A DNA stretch of 64,000 nt from Phymorhynchus buccinoides (lineage: Eukaryota > Mollusca > Gastropoda > Neogastropoda > Raphitomidae): the NCBI GenBank assembly GCA_017654935.2, contig CM065687.1, positions 17,176,740-17,240,739 of the forward strand, in the 5' to 3' direction. Both the position numbers and the translations under genes were made by a program. Positions 32,801-43,631 of the stretch are shown in pieces. Below the pieces are notes generated by a model, which was not told the DNA's origin, ran no database searches, and saw only the letters and a list, made by a program, of their open reading frames with translations. The first letter of the stretch is position 1; each line of letters begins with the position of its first letter.

Positions 32801-35271
32801 TGTCACGAAATCCCCCGCTCGATCCTGATCAGAGATCGGGAGAGGGAAATCGCGAACCCCGAGGAGAGTCTCGCACGCCCAGACAGACAAACTCACAGGA
32901 GAAGGCACACGCGCACACCAGAAGTACAATACAAAACAAGACTATTTATTATAAGCAAGCACACACACACACTTACACAATTCAATACACTCAATGTTCA
33001 ACAAATTATCTACACAATTTACATGGCATTCAAAAGTTTGTCCAAAGAATAAACTAAAGCCGGCAACTTAACTGAATAACTAAAAGAGAGTTTGTAAGCA
33101 GAAACACAAAATTGAAGGGAAAAACGACGAAAGGGCAGACGAAGAAAAGAAGTCCAACAAAAACAGCAGAGCGTCCGAAGAAGAAGACAAAGGGGAAAAC
33201 AAAAGTCAGTAGAAAAACTGCTCCCCCTCCTGGGGCAGGCTACAGCAGCAGAAACAAAAGAAGAGAGACGGCAGAGGTCGCCCCAGACTCCTCAACAGGA
33301 ACGTCGAAGCCTGGCCCGAACGCACAGACAGGCCCACAGATCGGGCCTAACACGGGGCCAGACAGAAAGGCGGGCGGCCTCCCACAGCCGGAAACGGAGA
33401 AAAGAGCGGTTGACCGGGCGGTCAACCAGGCAGCAGGTCAGGTCAGGTCAGGTCAGGTCAGGATCAGGATCTCAGGATCTCAGGATCAGGATCAGGATCA
33501 GGATCAGGATCAGGATCAGGACTGTATGAAAAACCAAAACAAAAACCTAGTTTTGAACTCCCAGAGTAACAACAGTTTTGTGTTTACCCAAAAACTAATT
33601 CCCCAACAGTCCTCTTCAGGGATGTAAAAACCCACCCTCTTTAAACTTGGTTCTCTCCAAGAACCCCAAAACGCTGAAAAACACTTTCTTTACAATCCTT
33701 TTCACACGACTCAGTCTAGGGGTAATATTTCATCAAAAAGGATTAACTAAAAGGTTTCACTTTTTCTGGAACAACAAGGCTTTCATACATTTAGAAAATT
33801 CTAGCCTTTCAAATACAAAAATTAACAATTACATTCTTCTGAAAATTTCACAGCTTTTCAGGTACAAGAATGGACACTTAAATTCTTCTGAAAATATCAC
33901 ATAGAACTTCACCACCAAAAATATGTCCCTTCATTATCATTTCTTCCAGAAGGCGGACGAACTACAGGCAAAGAATGTATTTCCCCAAAATGGCATTCAC
34001 AATGTACTTCAAAAGGTCAAAAAGCCTTGAAAACACTAATTACACTTTCTCTCAAAAATAAAAACAGAAACGGGGATGAACGCTTTACAAAGCTCCTATC
34101 AGCATAGCTAGAAGCGCGACTGGAATAACCCTCTGTTATCCAGCTCTCCGCAGAGTCTCTTAATACCTAATTAAGCTAGGACGATGACCGCGAGGCTAAA
34201 CATAGGTCGCGAGGCTAAACATATACCGCAAGGCTAAACATAGGCCGCGAGGCTAAACATAGGCCGCGAGGCTAAACATATACCGCAACAAGGAATAATG
34301 CGCGCGCGTGCACGCATTTAGGATTCTGAATCTCTGTGAACTCAAATACGCTTTGCACCGAAAAACGATTTGCACGGCCTAAACACACAATGGCGAGCCA
34401 AAACATTGATTCAAAAATATGTGCCGAGTTCAAGTACCAAATTCTACGACCGGCAAAAACCTATCCAACTGACAAGTCATGACCCAGCCAGTCAGTTCCT
34501 TAGCCCCTTATGCAAAAATCAAGAAAATAATAAGAAAAATGAACCAAAGAAAACGCACACAAATATACATGTTAGCAAACCTATAACTAGCTATTCTACA
34601 TTGTTACGCGCGCGTTGTTGTACGAGTTTTAACGGGATTAATACTAATTTTATGCAGCTACTGACCAAACTTCCAAGTGGCGGAATGAAGAAGAAGAATC
34701 CTCCCCACAAGACAGTCGCAGCTCTGGTCTCGCCAAGGGCTCGGGGTAAGCGCGAGCAGGTGGAAGGGGTTCCGGACCGGCCACAGCTTTCTTCCAGGAC
34801 TCCAGTGAACGCCAGGGACGATGACGGGGAAGGGAGGACGATGAGGAACCAAATAAAAAGGGGTGAAGATGGCGATGAGGATGAAGAGAAGAGACGATTT
34901 CAGCCGAAGCTCAACAGCTTCGCTATCCTCACGTCTAGGACTCGTGCAGGATAAACAATTGATAACAGGATCCTTCAGGGACGTGGCCCTCACCACACCT
35001 CAGCACTGGGCGGCCGTAGGTGGACAGAACGATGAAAAGGAGAAAGGATGAAGCGATGAGGCGATGTTGCTTAACTGAAGGAAAAATATGGAGTGACGTT
35101 TGACCGGTCGAAACTCATGAAGTCGCCAGTTGAATGTGGAGTCTCGCGAGAGGTCAGAGCTAACACGGGTTGCACGGATTTCACAAGTAGGTTGTCTCGA
35201 TTAGGTTCAAAGAAAAGGGAAAGATCTCGGGGTCCTTTGCGATCGAGTGGTAGACTGTGCCTTTCTCTGTC
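32801..35271 (-). repeat. 5' LTR of the Gmr1-like element
   Basis: Ends TTTCGTGACA at 32801 on the minus strand, pairing with the TGTCACGA start of the other LTR as a short terminal inverted repeat. Its own first ~19 bp (TGTCACGAGTTTGTGACAT and a little more) are absent, so the match starts at GACAGAGAAAGGC (35271). Differences from the 3' LTR include the number and order of GGTCA and GGATCA units at about 33437-33520 and scattered single-base changes. Confidence 0.9.
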
Positions 35272-35296
35272 ACTGATAGATAAAGTACCTTGATTA

Positions 35297-35645
35297 AACA
35301 AAGTTATTATTTCATCAATATTAGAATTTTCTATGTGTTCTTAATACTCATTACATTTACTATTATCCCACCTTCTAATTTTTATAACGTCATGTTTTTG
35401 TTGTGGCAAATAGTTAGTACAATCATATTCATTTCGAACATTGTTCATAGCAACCAAACAATCCTATTCATTTCGAACACTTTATTTTTACAATAAACAA
35501 AGTTATTAATCAATATTAGAATTTTCTATGTGTTCTTAATACTCATTACATTTACTATTATCCCACCTTCTAATTTTTATAACGTCATGTTTTTGTTGTG
35601 GCAAATAGTTAGTACAATCATATTCATTTCGAACACTTGATTTTT
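35297..35645. repeat. Tandem duplication, period ~200 bp
   Basis: AAACAAAGTTATT followed by CAATATTAGAATTTTCTATG and GTTGTGGCAAATAGTTAGTA occurs at about 35297 and again at about 35497. AT-rich, noncoding, flanking the LTR element. Confidence 0.9.
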
Positions 35646-35672
35646 ACAATACAAACAAAACTTTAACTTTAA

Positions 35673-35675
<3 letters not shown>

Positions 35676-35725
<50 letters not shown>

Positions 35726-36221
35726 GAACACTTTCTTCTCTTTTCCTGAAATCACTTATTTCGTTTTTCATCGTCATGTTATCTTGCTGGAGTGAGAACA
35801 TTTCGCCTTTCAATTCGTCCACTGTTTTTCCCAGCCCATCTATTTTCTTTCTAAATGTTTTTGTCATGTACTTCAGCATTTTAATGATATCTTGATTGGA
35901 GGGTTGCTCGCCTTCGTCACTCATAGCGCTGCACTCTTCCTCGTCGTCAAACAGTTGATTGTTTTCACAGTCATGTTGTCCTTTTTCTCCTTCATCGCCT
36001 TTCTCCTTTCGCGCGGACGCGTCCATCGCTTCTGAACTCTGACTGACAGTTCTACCAAAATGGCATAAAATTGTTCCTTTTGATGGGATCGATCGAGTGT
36101 TCAGAGCTTTTTTCTTTTCAGGTGTTTCGTATTGCTGATTCTGAGACAACAAAATGTTTTGTGTTGAAGTGGGGGATTCGGAACGTTGTTTCCTTTTCAG
36201 TGAGCGATCTCTTGTAGACAT
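35676..36221 (-). pseudogene. LINE ORF1-like coiled-coil protein fragment
   Basis: The frame starts at the ATG at 36221 (MSTRDRSLKRKQRSESP). It has a basic, disordered N-terminus, an acidic middle (LFDDEEECSAMSDEGEQ) and a helical coiled-coil segment (KMLKYMTKTFRKKIDGLGKT, VDELKGEMFSLQQDNMTMKN). It then runs into a (CA)n tract at 35723 that encodes only Cys-Val. This layout is typical of the N-terminal part of LINE ORF1 RNA-binding proteins. It could instead be an unrelated coiled-coil exon. The C-terminal RNA-binding part is absent. Confidence 0.55.
35677..35722. repeat. (CA)n microsatellite
   Basis: Uninterrupted CA dinucleotides, about 45 bp, truncating the ORF1-like frame. Confidence 0.95.
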
Positions 36222-36239
36222 GGCCAACACTTTATAAAA

Positions 36240-36715
36240 TAACAACACTGTTCGAATTAACTTTTTTCACACATTGTCAAGCACTTAATTTTACATTTTA
36301 TCCTGCGGAGCCCATCGATCTTCTTGCGTTCTTAGCTAAACATGGTGCAACTTGAACTTGAGAGTAAGAAAAAAAAAATCCTCTTGTCCTATGGTAGGCC
36401 AAAGCCAAAGCATGGACCGAGCTGCACATGTCTTACCCGCTGAGCGGCTGATCACCAAGTCCTAGAGACAAAACCCATTCATCTGGTTTGGGCTGCAATC
36501 AACACCGACTTCCAACCACCACTTGTTAAAATGGCACAGGGTCACACTTATGTTGTTCCTAATCGTTTTGTGTCTTTATTTTGCAGATAGGACTAATCTA
36601 AATGAACATAAAATAACTTATTAAAAATTCGCAAAGATTGGTGAAAAGGGCGGTTTTTTTAATGATTTTTTATGCCTCTCGGTATATAATAACACTTCGA
36701 ACAGGTTAATCTGAA
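36240..36715. other. No gene recognised
   Basis: No conserved frame, repeat or inverted structure identified. Confidence 0.4.
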
Positions 36716-36717
36716 GG

Positions 36718-36926
36718 GCCTGCTACACACGATTCCATGTCAATGCGATGCGATTGTGATAATGCGAGTGATGATTCACGTGAAATACTTCCATGTAAAA
36801 CTAATTCTACACTTTCGCTCTGTATACTCAAGCACAGACCCAATAAACGAATTATATGTGAATCATGATTCACATCGTCACAATCGCATCGTATTGACAT
36901 CGAATCGTCTGTAGTGTAGCAGGCCA
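36718..36926. mobile_element. Inverted-repeat miniature element (GGCCTGCTACAC family)
   Basis: The left end GGCCTGCTACACACGATTCC and the right end CTGTAGTGTAGCAGGCC are inverted over about 70 bp, including ATGCGATGCGATTGTGA against TCACAATCGCATCG. The central part is a palindromic ATGATTCAC/GTGAATCAT. About 209 bp, no coding capacity, likely a nonautonomous DNA transposon. A single end recurs at 401-463. Confidence 0.8.
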
Positions 36927-37116
36927 AATTAGGGCCATGAATCTGCGTCTGGGGGTCAACACCTACCTACTTTGACCCCAGATATCTCTGCTTCGGTGAT
37001 GAATTGGCTAAAAACACTGTGTGTGAAAATATAAAGATTTACTTATGTAATGATGTAAAACACTACTAGGTTATCAAAAAAAAACCACGATGATTGGCTG
37101 TTTATGCTAATTTAAA
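36927..37116. other. No gene recognised
   Basis: Short unique stretch between two inverted-repeat elements. Confidence 0.4.
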
Positions 37117-37322
37117 GACCCACCATGCTAGTAAGTGAAAATCAGAGCGTTTTCACGTGTTTTCCCTATCTCGCTGGTAAGAAATCTTAAGACGCTTGGC
37201 GTAAGCTACGAGTGAGTAGAAACTGTATTGGTTGAGGGAGTAAGTTTAAAGTTTCTTCATTAACTCTTAAGAAATGTTCCGAGCAAGAGAGGGAAAGAAC
37301 ACATCGACGTAGTGGGTCTTTA
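37117..37322. mobile_element. Inverted-repeat miniature element (TTAAAGACCCAC family), copy 1
   Basis: Ends are TTAAAGACCCACCATG and GTAGTGGGTCTTTAA. The interior has CACGTGTTTTCCCT and GCTGGTAAGAAATCTT, both shared with the foldback at 62143-62337. About 205 bp, noncoding. The TTAA at each end may be the target site. Confidence 0.75.
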
Positions 37323-37456
37323 AGACGCACTCATGAACACTGTGCTTAATTTTATGAAGTTCTACTAAAGTTTAAGTGGGAAACTAAACGCTGTTGCTTT
37401 GTAAATTAAGTAAATCGGTTTACTGAATTTAAAAAATAACAACGTTTATTTTCCCA

Positions 37457-37996
37457 CTTAAAGAGGCACCCTGACGGATGAGTGTTTTGCAAGAAACACG
37501 TCCAGATCAGCAGGAAAACACCCTTTACAGAGATCGCAACACTCACTTTGCTCTGGTTTCCCAGAAATCAAGCTGTCAAAAAGTCGATTCCTCCTTGGCG
37601 GAGGTGCTGGAAGTCAAATTATTTCACCCAAAGAGAAGGCGTTTGCCGTCTCTTTTTGAACGGCTGTCTGTTTTTAGACCAAATCGTTTGCACGAACTTT
37701 TCGCAATACAAGCCTTTTTATTTTATATATTTAAATTGTATGCAGTTTATCTAAAGGAGTTTCGCTCACAAGAAAGGAAATAGCTCTTTTTCTTTTTACA
37801 ATGAATGGCCTCCACCCACCCCATACAAAATGGCTACTTTCTCCGGCATCTCCGCCAAGGAAAAATCGCCGTTTTTACGGTTTAATTTCTAAGAAACCAG
37901 AGCAATGTGAGTGTTCCGATCCTTGAAAAGGCTGTCTTTCTGGTGACCTCGACGTGTTTCTTGCAAAAACGCATCCGTCAGGGTCCACCTTTAAGC
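37457..37996. mobile_element. Inverted-repeat element with ~150-bp arms
   Basis: The left arm (TTAAAGAGGCACCCTGACGG, then TTTTGCAAGAAACACGTCC) is mirrored by the right arm (ACGTGTTTCTTGCAAAAACG, then CCGTCAGGGTCCACCTTTAA). Inner parts also pair (CACTCACTTTGCTCTGGTTTC with GAAACCAGAGCAATGTGAGTG). About 540 bp, with two unremarkable open frames and no transposase. It ends about 80 bp before the lectin exon at 38078. Confidence 0.85.
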
Positions 37997-38077
37997 TTCA
38001 GTAGAACTTCATGAAATTAAGGCCAAATCAACGTTGCTGGTCCTTGACTGGTCAAATTGACCGTCGTGTATTGGCAG

Positions 38078-38313
38078 ACCTGCCCAAAGCAGTGTGGCTG
38101 GGGGCAGACGACAGAGCCGTGGAGGGCACGTGGCTATGGATGGACTGCACCCAGCTGTCCACCAGCAGTCCCCTGTGGGCGCATGGCGGACCCAACAATC
38201 ATCGCAATGAGGACTGCCTCGGTGCCTACCTGAATACGCACAACGGCTACAACGACTTTAGATGCACCGTACATAAACTGCCTTACGTCTGCGAGCATGA
38301 AGTCGCACAATGA
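38078..38313 (+). CDS. C-type lectin-like domain, C-terminal half and stop (last exon)
   Basis: The acceptor is TATTGGCAG at 38077. The first two bases AC join the final G of the exon ending at 14717 to make an Asp codon, continuing the domain in frame. The exon encodes LPKAVWLGADDRAVEGTW, the usual W-[LI]-G-x-x-D...G-x-W stretch, then GGPNNHRNEDC, YNDFRC and LPYVCE, and stops at 38311-38313. The core cysteines of the fold are present (EDC, RC, VC). The calcium/sugar motif is GPN where mannose-type lectins have EPN, and the WND box reads YND with N and D retained. Calcium binding and sugar choice are therefore uncertain. A secreted lectin is likely, possibly an immune or mucus component. That role is inference. 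Confidence 0.9.
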
Positions 38314-38404
38314 CCCCCCCCCCCTCCACCCACGCCCCCCTCTCCCCCTGATAGAATAGGCTTCGACTTTGAACACGACCTTTGGCCCTTGATGTTCACC
38401 GTCA

Positions 38405-38616
38405 CTTAGTTATGTCTAATTAACCATTTCACCGCCACTACTAAGTCGTTAGTTATGTCTAATTAACCCTTTCACCGCCACTACTAAGTCGTTAGTTATG
38501 TCTAATTAACCCTTTCACCGCCACTACTAAGTCGTTAGTTATGTCTAATTAACCCTTTCACCGCCACTACTAAGTCGTTAGTTATGTCTAATTAACCCTT
38601 TCACCGCCACTACTAA
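38405..38616. repeat. 43-bp tandem array, ~5 copies, carrying a transposon-end motif
   Basis: The unit contains TTAGTTATGTCTAATTAACC, CTTTCACCGCC and ACTACTAAGTCG. Copies are almost identical. Every unit contains TTAACCCTTTCACCGCCA, the terminal sequence of the TTAA miniature elements at 14223, 59376 and 63072. A diverged pair of units is at about 43055-43125. Confidence 0.95.
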
Positions 38617-40090
38617 TAGCTGAGGAGGAATTGTCAGAATTGTTCATTTTTAACGTACAAGTGTGAAATTTGGCATGATGGTTGCTTATGATGTGTCTAT
38701 CAATTCCTGAGGTAGGGACATTTGCAATTCAGCCTTTAACCCTCTCAGTGCCACGGGTATTTTTATTGTGGAAATTTTAATTTAAAAAAATTCTAGAGTT
38801 GTGAATTTTAATGCATTAAGCATGAAATGTGGCATGATAGTTTCTTATGGTGTGTTTATAAAATTCTGACTTACGGACAGTTTTAATTCAGTTTTAATTC
38901 AGCCTTTAATCCTTTCGGTGCCACGGATATTTTGATCGCAGAACTTTTAATTAAAAACAATTCTAGTGTTCTGAATTGTCATGCACTAAGCATACAAATT
39001 GGCATGATGGCTTCTTATGGTGTGTTTATCCATTTCTGACAAAGGGACATTTTTCAATTAAGTCTTTAACCCTTTCAGTGCCAAACGCATTATCATAGCA
39101 TGTAGTTATACATTTTTAAAAATTTAGTGTTGTGAATTTTCATGCAATAAGCATGCAATTTAGCATGGTAGTTTCTTATGGCGTGTTTATCAATTTCTGA
39201 CATAGGGACATTTTCAGTTCAGCCTTTAACCCATTCAGTACTAAGGGAATTTTTATCGTGAAGTTATAATTTTTTTTAAATTCTAATGTTGGGCATATTC
39301 ATATAAGAAACATGAAATTTGGCTTGATGGTTTCTTATGGTGTGTTTATCCATTTCTAACGAAGGGACATTTTCAATTTAGCCTTTAACTCTTTCAGAGC
39401 CAGGGGCATTTTATTGCGGACAACTTTAATTGAAAACAATGCTAGTGGCGTGCATTTTCATGTAACAAGCATGGAATTTGGCATGATATTTTCTAATGGT
39501 GTGTTTATTTATTTCTGACGTAGGGACATTTTCAATTCAGCCTTTAACCCTTTCAGTGCCAAGGGCATTTTTCGCAGACATTTATAACTAAAACAAATTC
39601 TAGTGGTATGCATTTTCGCGAAATAAGCATGACATTTGGCAGGATAGTTTCTTATGGTGTGTTTATCAATTTCTGACGTAGGGACACTTTCAATTCAGCC
39701 TTTAACCCCTTCAGTGCCAAGAGCATTTTGCTCGCGGATGGTTATAATAATAAAAAATATATTGTTGGGAATTTTCATGAAATTTGATATGATAGTTTCT
39801 TATGGTGTGTTTATCAATTTCTGATGTATGGACAATTGCAGTTCAGCCTTTAACCCTTTCAATGCTAATGGCATTTTGATGGCGGACAATTAAATGATTT
39901 GTATAAAAACACCCAGTGTTTAGCATTTTCATGTAACAATCATGCAATTTGGCATGATGTTTCCTCAAGGTGTGTTTGTCAATTTCTGATGTAGGGACAT
40001 TTTCATCATCATTCTTTAATCCCTTCAGTGGCAAAGGCATTTTGATCATGGACAGTTATAATTAAACGAAAATTCTAGCAAGGGACTAAT
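38617..40090. repeat. ~159-bp tandem array, about nine copies
   Basis: AGCCTTTAACCCTTTCAGTGCC or a close variant occurs at 38731, 38901, 39061, 39221, 39380, 39539, 39697, 39845 and 40011. Each is followed by AAGGGCATTTTTATCGCGG-like sequence, GCATGAAATTTGGCATGAT and TTTCTTATGGTGTGTTTATC. Copies are diverged, so this is older than the 43-bp array. Noncoding. Confidence 0.9.
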
Positions 40091-41455
40091 GAGGAAAACT
40101 AAGCATAACCCTTTTTTAAGTAAGTGGGAAAAGGCTAACTGTTGAAAGTGGTTCTAGGCTGATATATCATATACTTCACTGTCAGTATATAGCTATAACG
40201 AAGTTCTTAATATGCCAAAAATACCGTATTTCCTTCCCTCTCCAGTTATATACTCAATGAAAATGACTAATAGCAATGCCTGCTATCAATTTGTTACACA
40301 GCCAAGCTTTTTAGTCACTCCATCAGCAAGCAAACCCATTTGATAATGTGAGTACAAATCATAGAAAAGAGGAGGGAGGTGTGTGTTCAACAACCCATGA
40401 CCTGATTCCCTTATTGCGATTAAACTCAAAAGAAGATGCTCGTGGTTTGGTAAGATCAACCTAATCGTGTGACACATAATTGAACACTTGTATTCAAACA
40501 TTTGGCCAAGAAATGCACTGGCCGCGCCTGTCCTTGGATGGTTACTGGTGGTTTCTGGGTGGGGTGTCTTTTGCCTGCGGGTTCTGTAGTCATAATAAAC
40601 GGACTGGTACCCCCATAGGGACATTTCGCAAGGACTCCTCTGCATTGCATCTGATGGTCACCAAGCCAGGAGAGCCCCCATAATATACTTAATGGAATGT
40701 CCTGTGTGTACCATCAGCACCTTCGGCTGTTTCTTTTTCATTTGTTTTCACTAAAAGTAGCAGGACTTATTTATTAAATGTCCTAAGCACTGAAGGGTTT
40801 AAGCAGTTTGGATTTTGTAACCGAGATGTAGTTCCTAATGGCTGCACATATATTTTCAATCTCTAAACTTAACAATCTTTGACAATCTTCTGTTGATCAT
40901 TTCCAAGAAAAATAAAATCGATCAATCAATGCTTCATTTTATTTGCTTCAGATCGCCAACAGGCTAGAATACCAAAGCCACATTAAAATATGTTGTTATG
41001 CTCTTCATAATTATGCTGCATTGTCTTTAGCTATGATAAACTCCTAGCATAACATCGTCAGTCTTCCAAATCCTCCGAAGTTGGAGTGTGGCTGCAAACG
41101 TTTCGGGGTAATCAAAAGTGGTCACACACATAGTATTCTCATTCCTAGCTGGTGCATTTGCATTTGTTGGGATGATCCCTGAAATCTTTTAGCATGGGTA
41201 TGACAACGACAACAACAACATGTTGCTTCAGTAAAGAAACAAATTGGTTTATGCGATGGGGCAAAAACAATACAGGACTATAATCAACCACATAATTTTA
41301 TTTTATTAAATAAAAAGCACATAAACACAGCACTCACACAACATACATAAAAAAATAAAAAGTACACCCTCCCACATCACAACCTCGTTCACGACGTCAA
41401 CGTTTACGAGTACATCCACCCCCACCCCCACCCCCACCCCACCCCCACATCACAC
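40091..41455. other. No gene recognised
   Basis: Mixed unique sequence. A 119-codon minus-strand frame at 40286-40645 shows no domain. ACTGGTACCCCCATAGGGAC near 40602 resembles the dispersed repeat at 13591 and 57215. Confidence 0.4.
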
Positions 41456-41766
<311 letters not shown>

Positions 41767-42060
41767 CTTATATATACTTTCGAAATCTGTCTGTGTGTCC
41801 CTTATGCACGGCCACAGTTCTCAACCGATCGACACCAAATTTGGCATCCAGCATCCTTGGCACCCTCGGAAGGTCAGGGCGTCCTTACTTTTCGGAACTA
41901 AGGGGTTCGAACCGAGCGCGAAGCGCCGAGTCATGAAACCTATGTCTCATGTGCCAAGGGTTGCACAGCCGAGCGCGAAGCGCGAAGACGTGAAGCGCGA
42001 AGCGCTGATTCATGAAACCTATGTCTCATGTGCCAAGAGTTGCACAGCTAGTAGGCTTAT
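41767..42060. repeat. Dispersed repeat with GAGCGCGAAGCGC motifs
   Basis: Contains ACCAAATTTGGCATCCAGC, then three GAGCGCGAAGCGC-type palindromic words and two copies of TTCATGAAACCTATGTCTCATGTGCCAAG differing at one or two positions. The pair of copies indicates a local ~70-bp duplication. No gene. Confidence 0.6.
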
Positions 42061-43329
42061 ATTCTTTAGTTCATGGCTTGTGCTTCCTTGGCATTGGAGC
42101 ATTGTTTGCTAATGTCAATCAAATTCATTTTTCATTTCATTTCTCTCACACACATACACACGCACACAAAAAGCAACAACAAAGACACACATGCACGCAC
42201 ACGCACGCATGCACACAGACACACACTCACTCACTCCCCCCCCCCTGCCCCCCCCCCCCCCCCACACTCCCTCACACACTTGCTTTTGCACTCACTACTC
42301 CCTCTGCCTAAGTACATCCTATAATAATCTGGTAGGGCCAGGATAGTTCTAGGTTTTCAGTAAGCCAAAAAAAGGGGACAGAATTGTCAGCTGGTTGACT
42401 GTGGGCAAGAAGCCTAGAAGAGCGTGCATTATCAGATAATGATGATCTAGATCTAAACCTTTTTTTCCAGTTCAATTCGTTGAATTCATTGCCTACTCTA
42501 TCAATGCACCCATTCTACATTATACACAAGCACACTCGTAATACATTTACTCACATCTATAATCGATTGGAATAAAAACAGCGTCACATAATGAATTCAT
42601 TTGGAAAAGTGATGATACCCTCTTTGCTCTGAACGCGAGGCGCCATTGTGGATTACCGCTGTCTTACTTTCGTTCTTACATTCGAACAATGATTGGTTAA
42701 AATAAAAACGATGTGTAATAAAATAATAGTAACATGTTGATTTTACAAAGTTGAAGGTACAAGAAGCAGAATGTGTCATAATTGAAGATATGCGTGCACT
42801 AAGTTTATTTTTTACAACTAGATTTATTGAAGAAGCATTAACTGCGGGCCTCTCTTTCGTTGCCGGAGCTGCGTTTTCGTCTGCATTTATACCATATTCT
42901 AAAATACTAAATAAACAATGAAAGACGGAAATTTGTTGATGTCCCTACCTCAGGAAGTGTTAAATAAACTCTTCTGAGTCTGATCATACTATTCTTTAAT
43001 CTGTACATATTTTTTGAACGATTCACCCGTTTTCGTGAGTTCTCAGCTTGGGCTAAGTCGTTAGTTATATATAATTAACCATTTCACCGTCACTACTAGG
43101 TTGTTCGTTGTATCTAATTAAGGTCTTCTGAGTTGAGGCCAGCTGGTTGGGAGAGAGGGATAGGGGATACCTTTGTAGCTTTGTATATAATAACGAAATG
43201 TGCATAATATAACGAAAAATGACATATCTCTCTCTATATATATATATATTATTTATCCTTTAATTTACATATTATCTCAGTAGCCGGCCCTCTCTAGTCA
43301 TGTCTATTATATTTTCAAATACTAATTTT
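42061..43329. other. No gene recognised; C-rich and CA-rich patches
   Basis: Includes a C homopolymer region at about 42236-42264 and CA-rich sequence at 42148-42230. 43055-43125 holds a diverged copy of the 43-bp repeat from 38405. No convincing exon. Confidence 0.4.
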
Positions 43330-43332
43330 AGA

Positions 43333-43375
<43 letters not shown>

Positions 43376-43415
43376 CGGACACTTACATAGCGCTTTTTAG
43401 CGAGCGCTATTTTAC
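43330..43415 (-). repeat. LINE/SINE 3' end with (TTA)n tail
   Basis: The ATA/TAA trinucleotide run at about 43336-43374 is followed by AAACGGACACTTACATAGCGC. On the minus strand this is a GCGCTATGTAAGTGTCCG end with a TTATTATTA tail, as in many CR1/L2-type tails. Only the end is present. Confidence 0.6.
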
Positions 43416-43631
43416 ATACATTTTTACTATTTCTGGTTTAACTTAGCGCTGATTTGCTTTTATTGGGGACTTTCACTTTGGTGCAAAGAGGACACCATTC
43501 TCATGTAGAATCTCTTCTTGCTCAAGTTGACAACCACTGGACAGTCAGATAGCAGGCCGATATGCAGACTGAGGAGACCTTCACTAGGTCGAAACAGCTG
43601 TCTCTGTATGGGCACTGTCCTCTCCTCCATC

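Larger units (their letters stand above)
26432..35271 (-). mobile_element. Gmr1-like Ty3/gypsy LTR retrotransposon, internally deleted
   Basis: Two nearly identical ~2.4-kb LTRs flank a ~3.9-kb interior on the minus strand. From 5' to 3': LTR, tRNA-Pro-like primer site, long leader, gag, protease, N-terminal zinc-binding part of integrase, then the C-terminal end of the RT palm, a purine tract and the second LTR. Integrase sequence upstream of RT is the order described for Gmr1-like Ty3/gypsy elements. Canonical gypsy has RT before integrase. The integrase core, most of RT and RNase H are absent, so the copy needs another element for mobility. Few LTR differences imply recent insertion. No target duplication was found because both outer LTR ends are trimmed. 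Confidence 0.9.

Noticed and set aside
26432..35271. Endogenous retrovirus with an envelope gene
   Set aside because: No envelope-like frame exists. Gag, protease and integrase features fit a Ty3/gypsy retrotransposon.
37478..37783. 101-codon frame as an exon
   Set aside because: It lies within the inverted-repeat element 37457-37996, with no domain.
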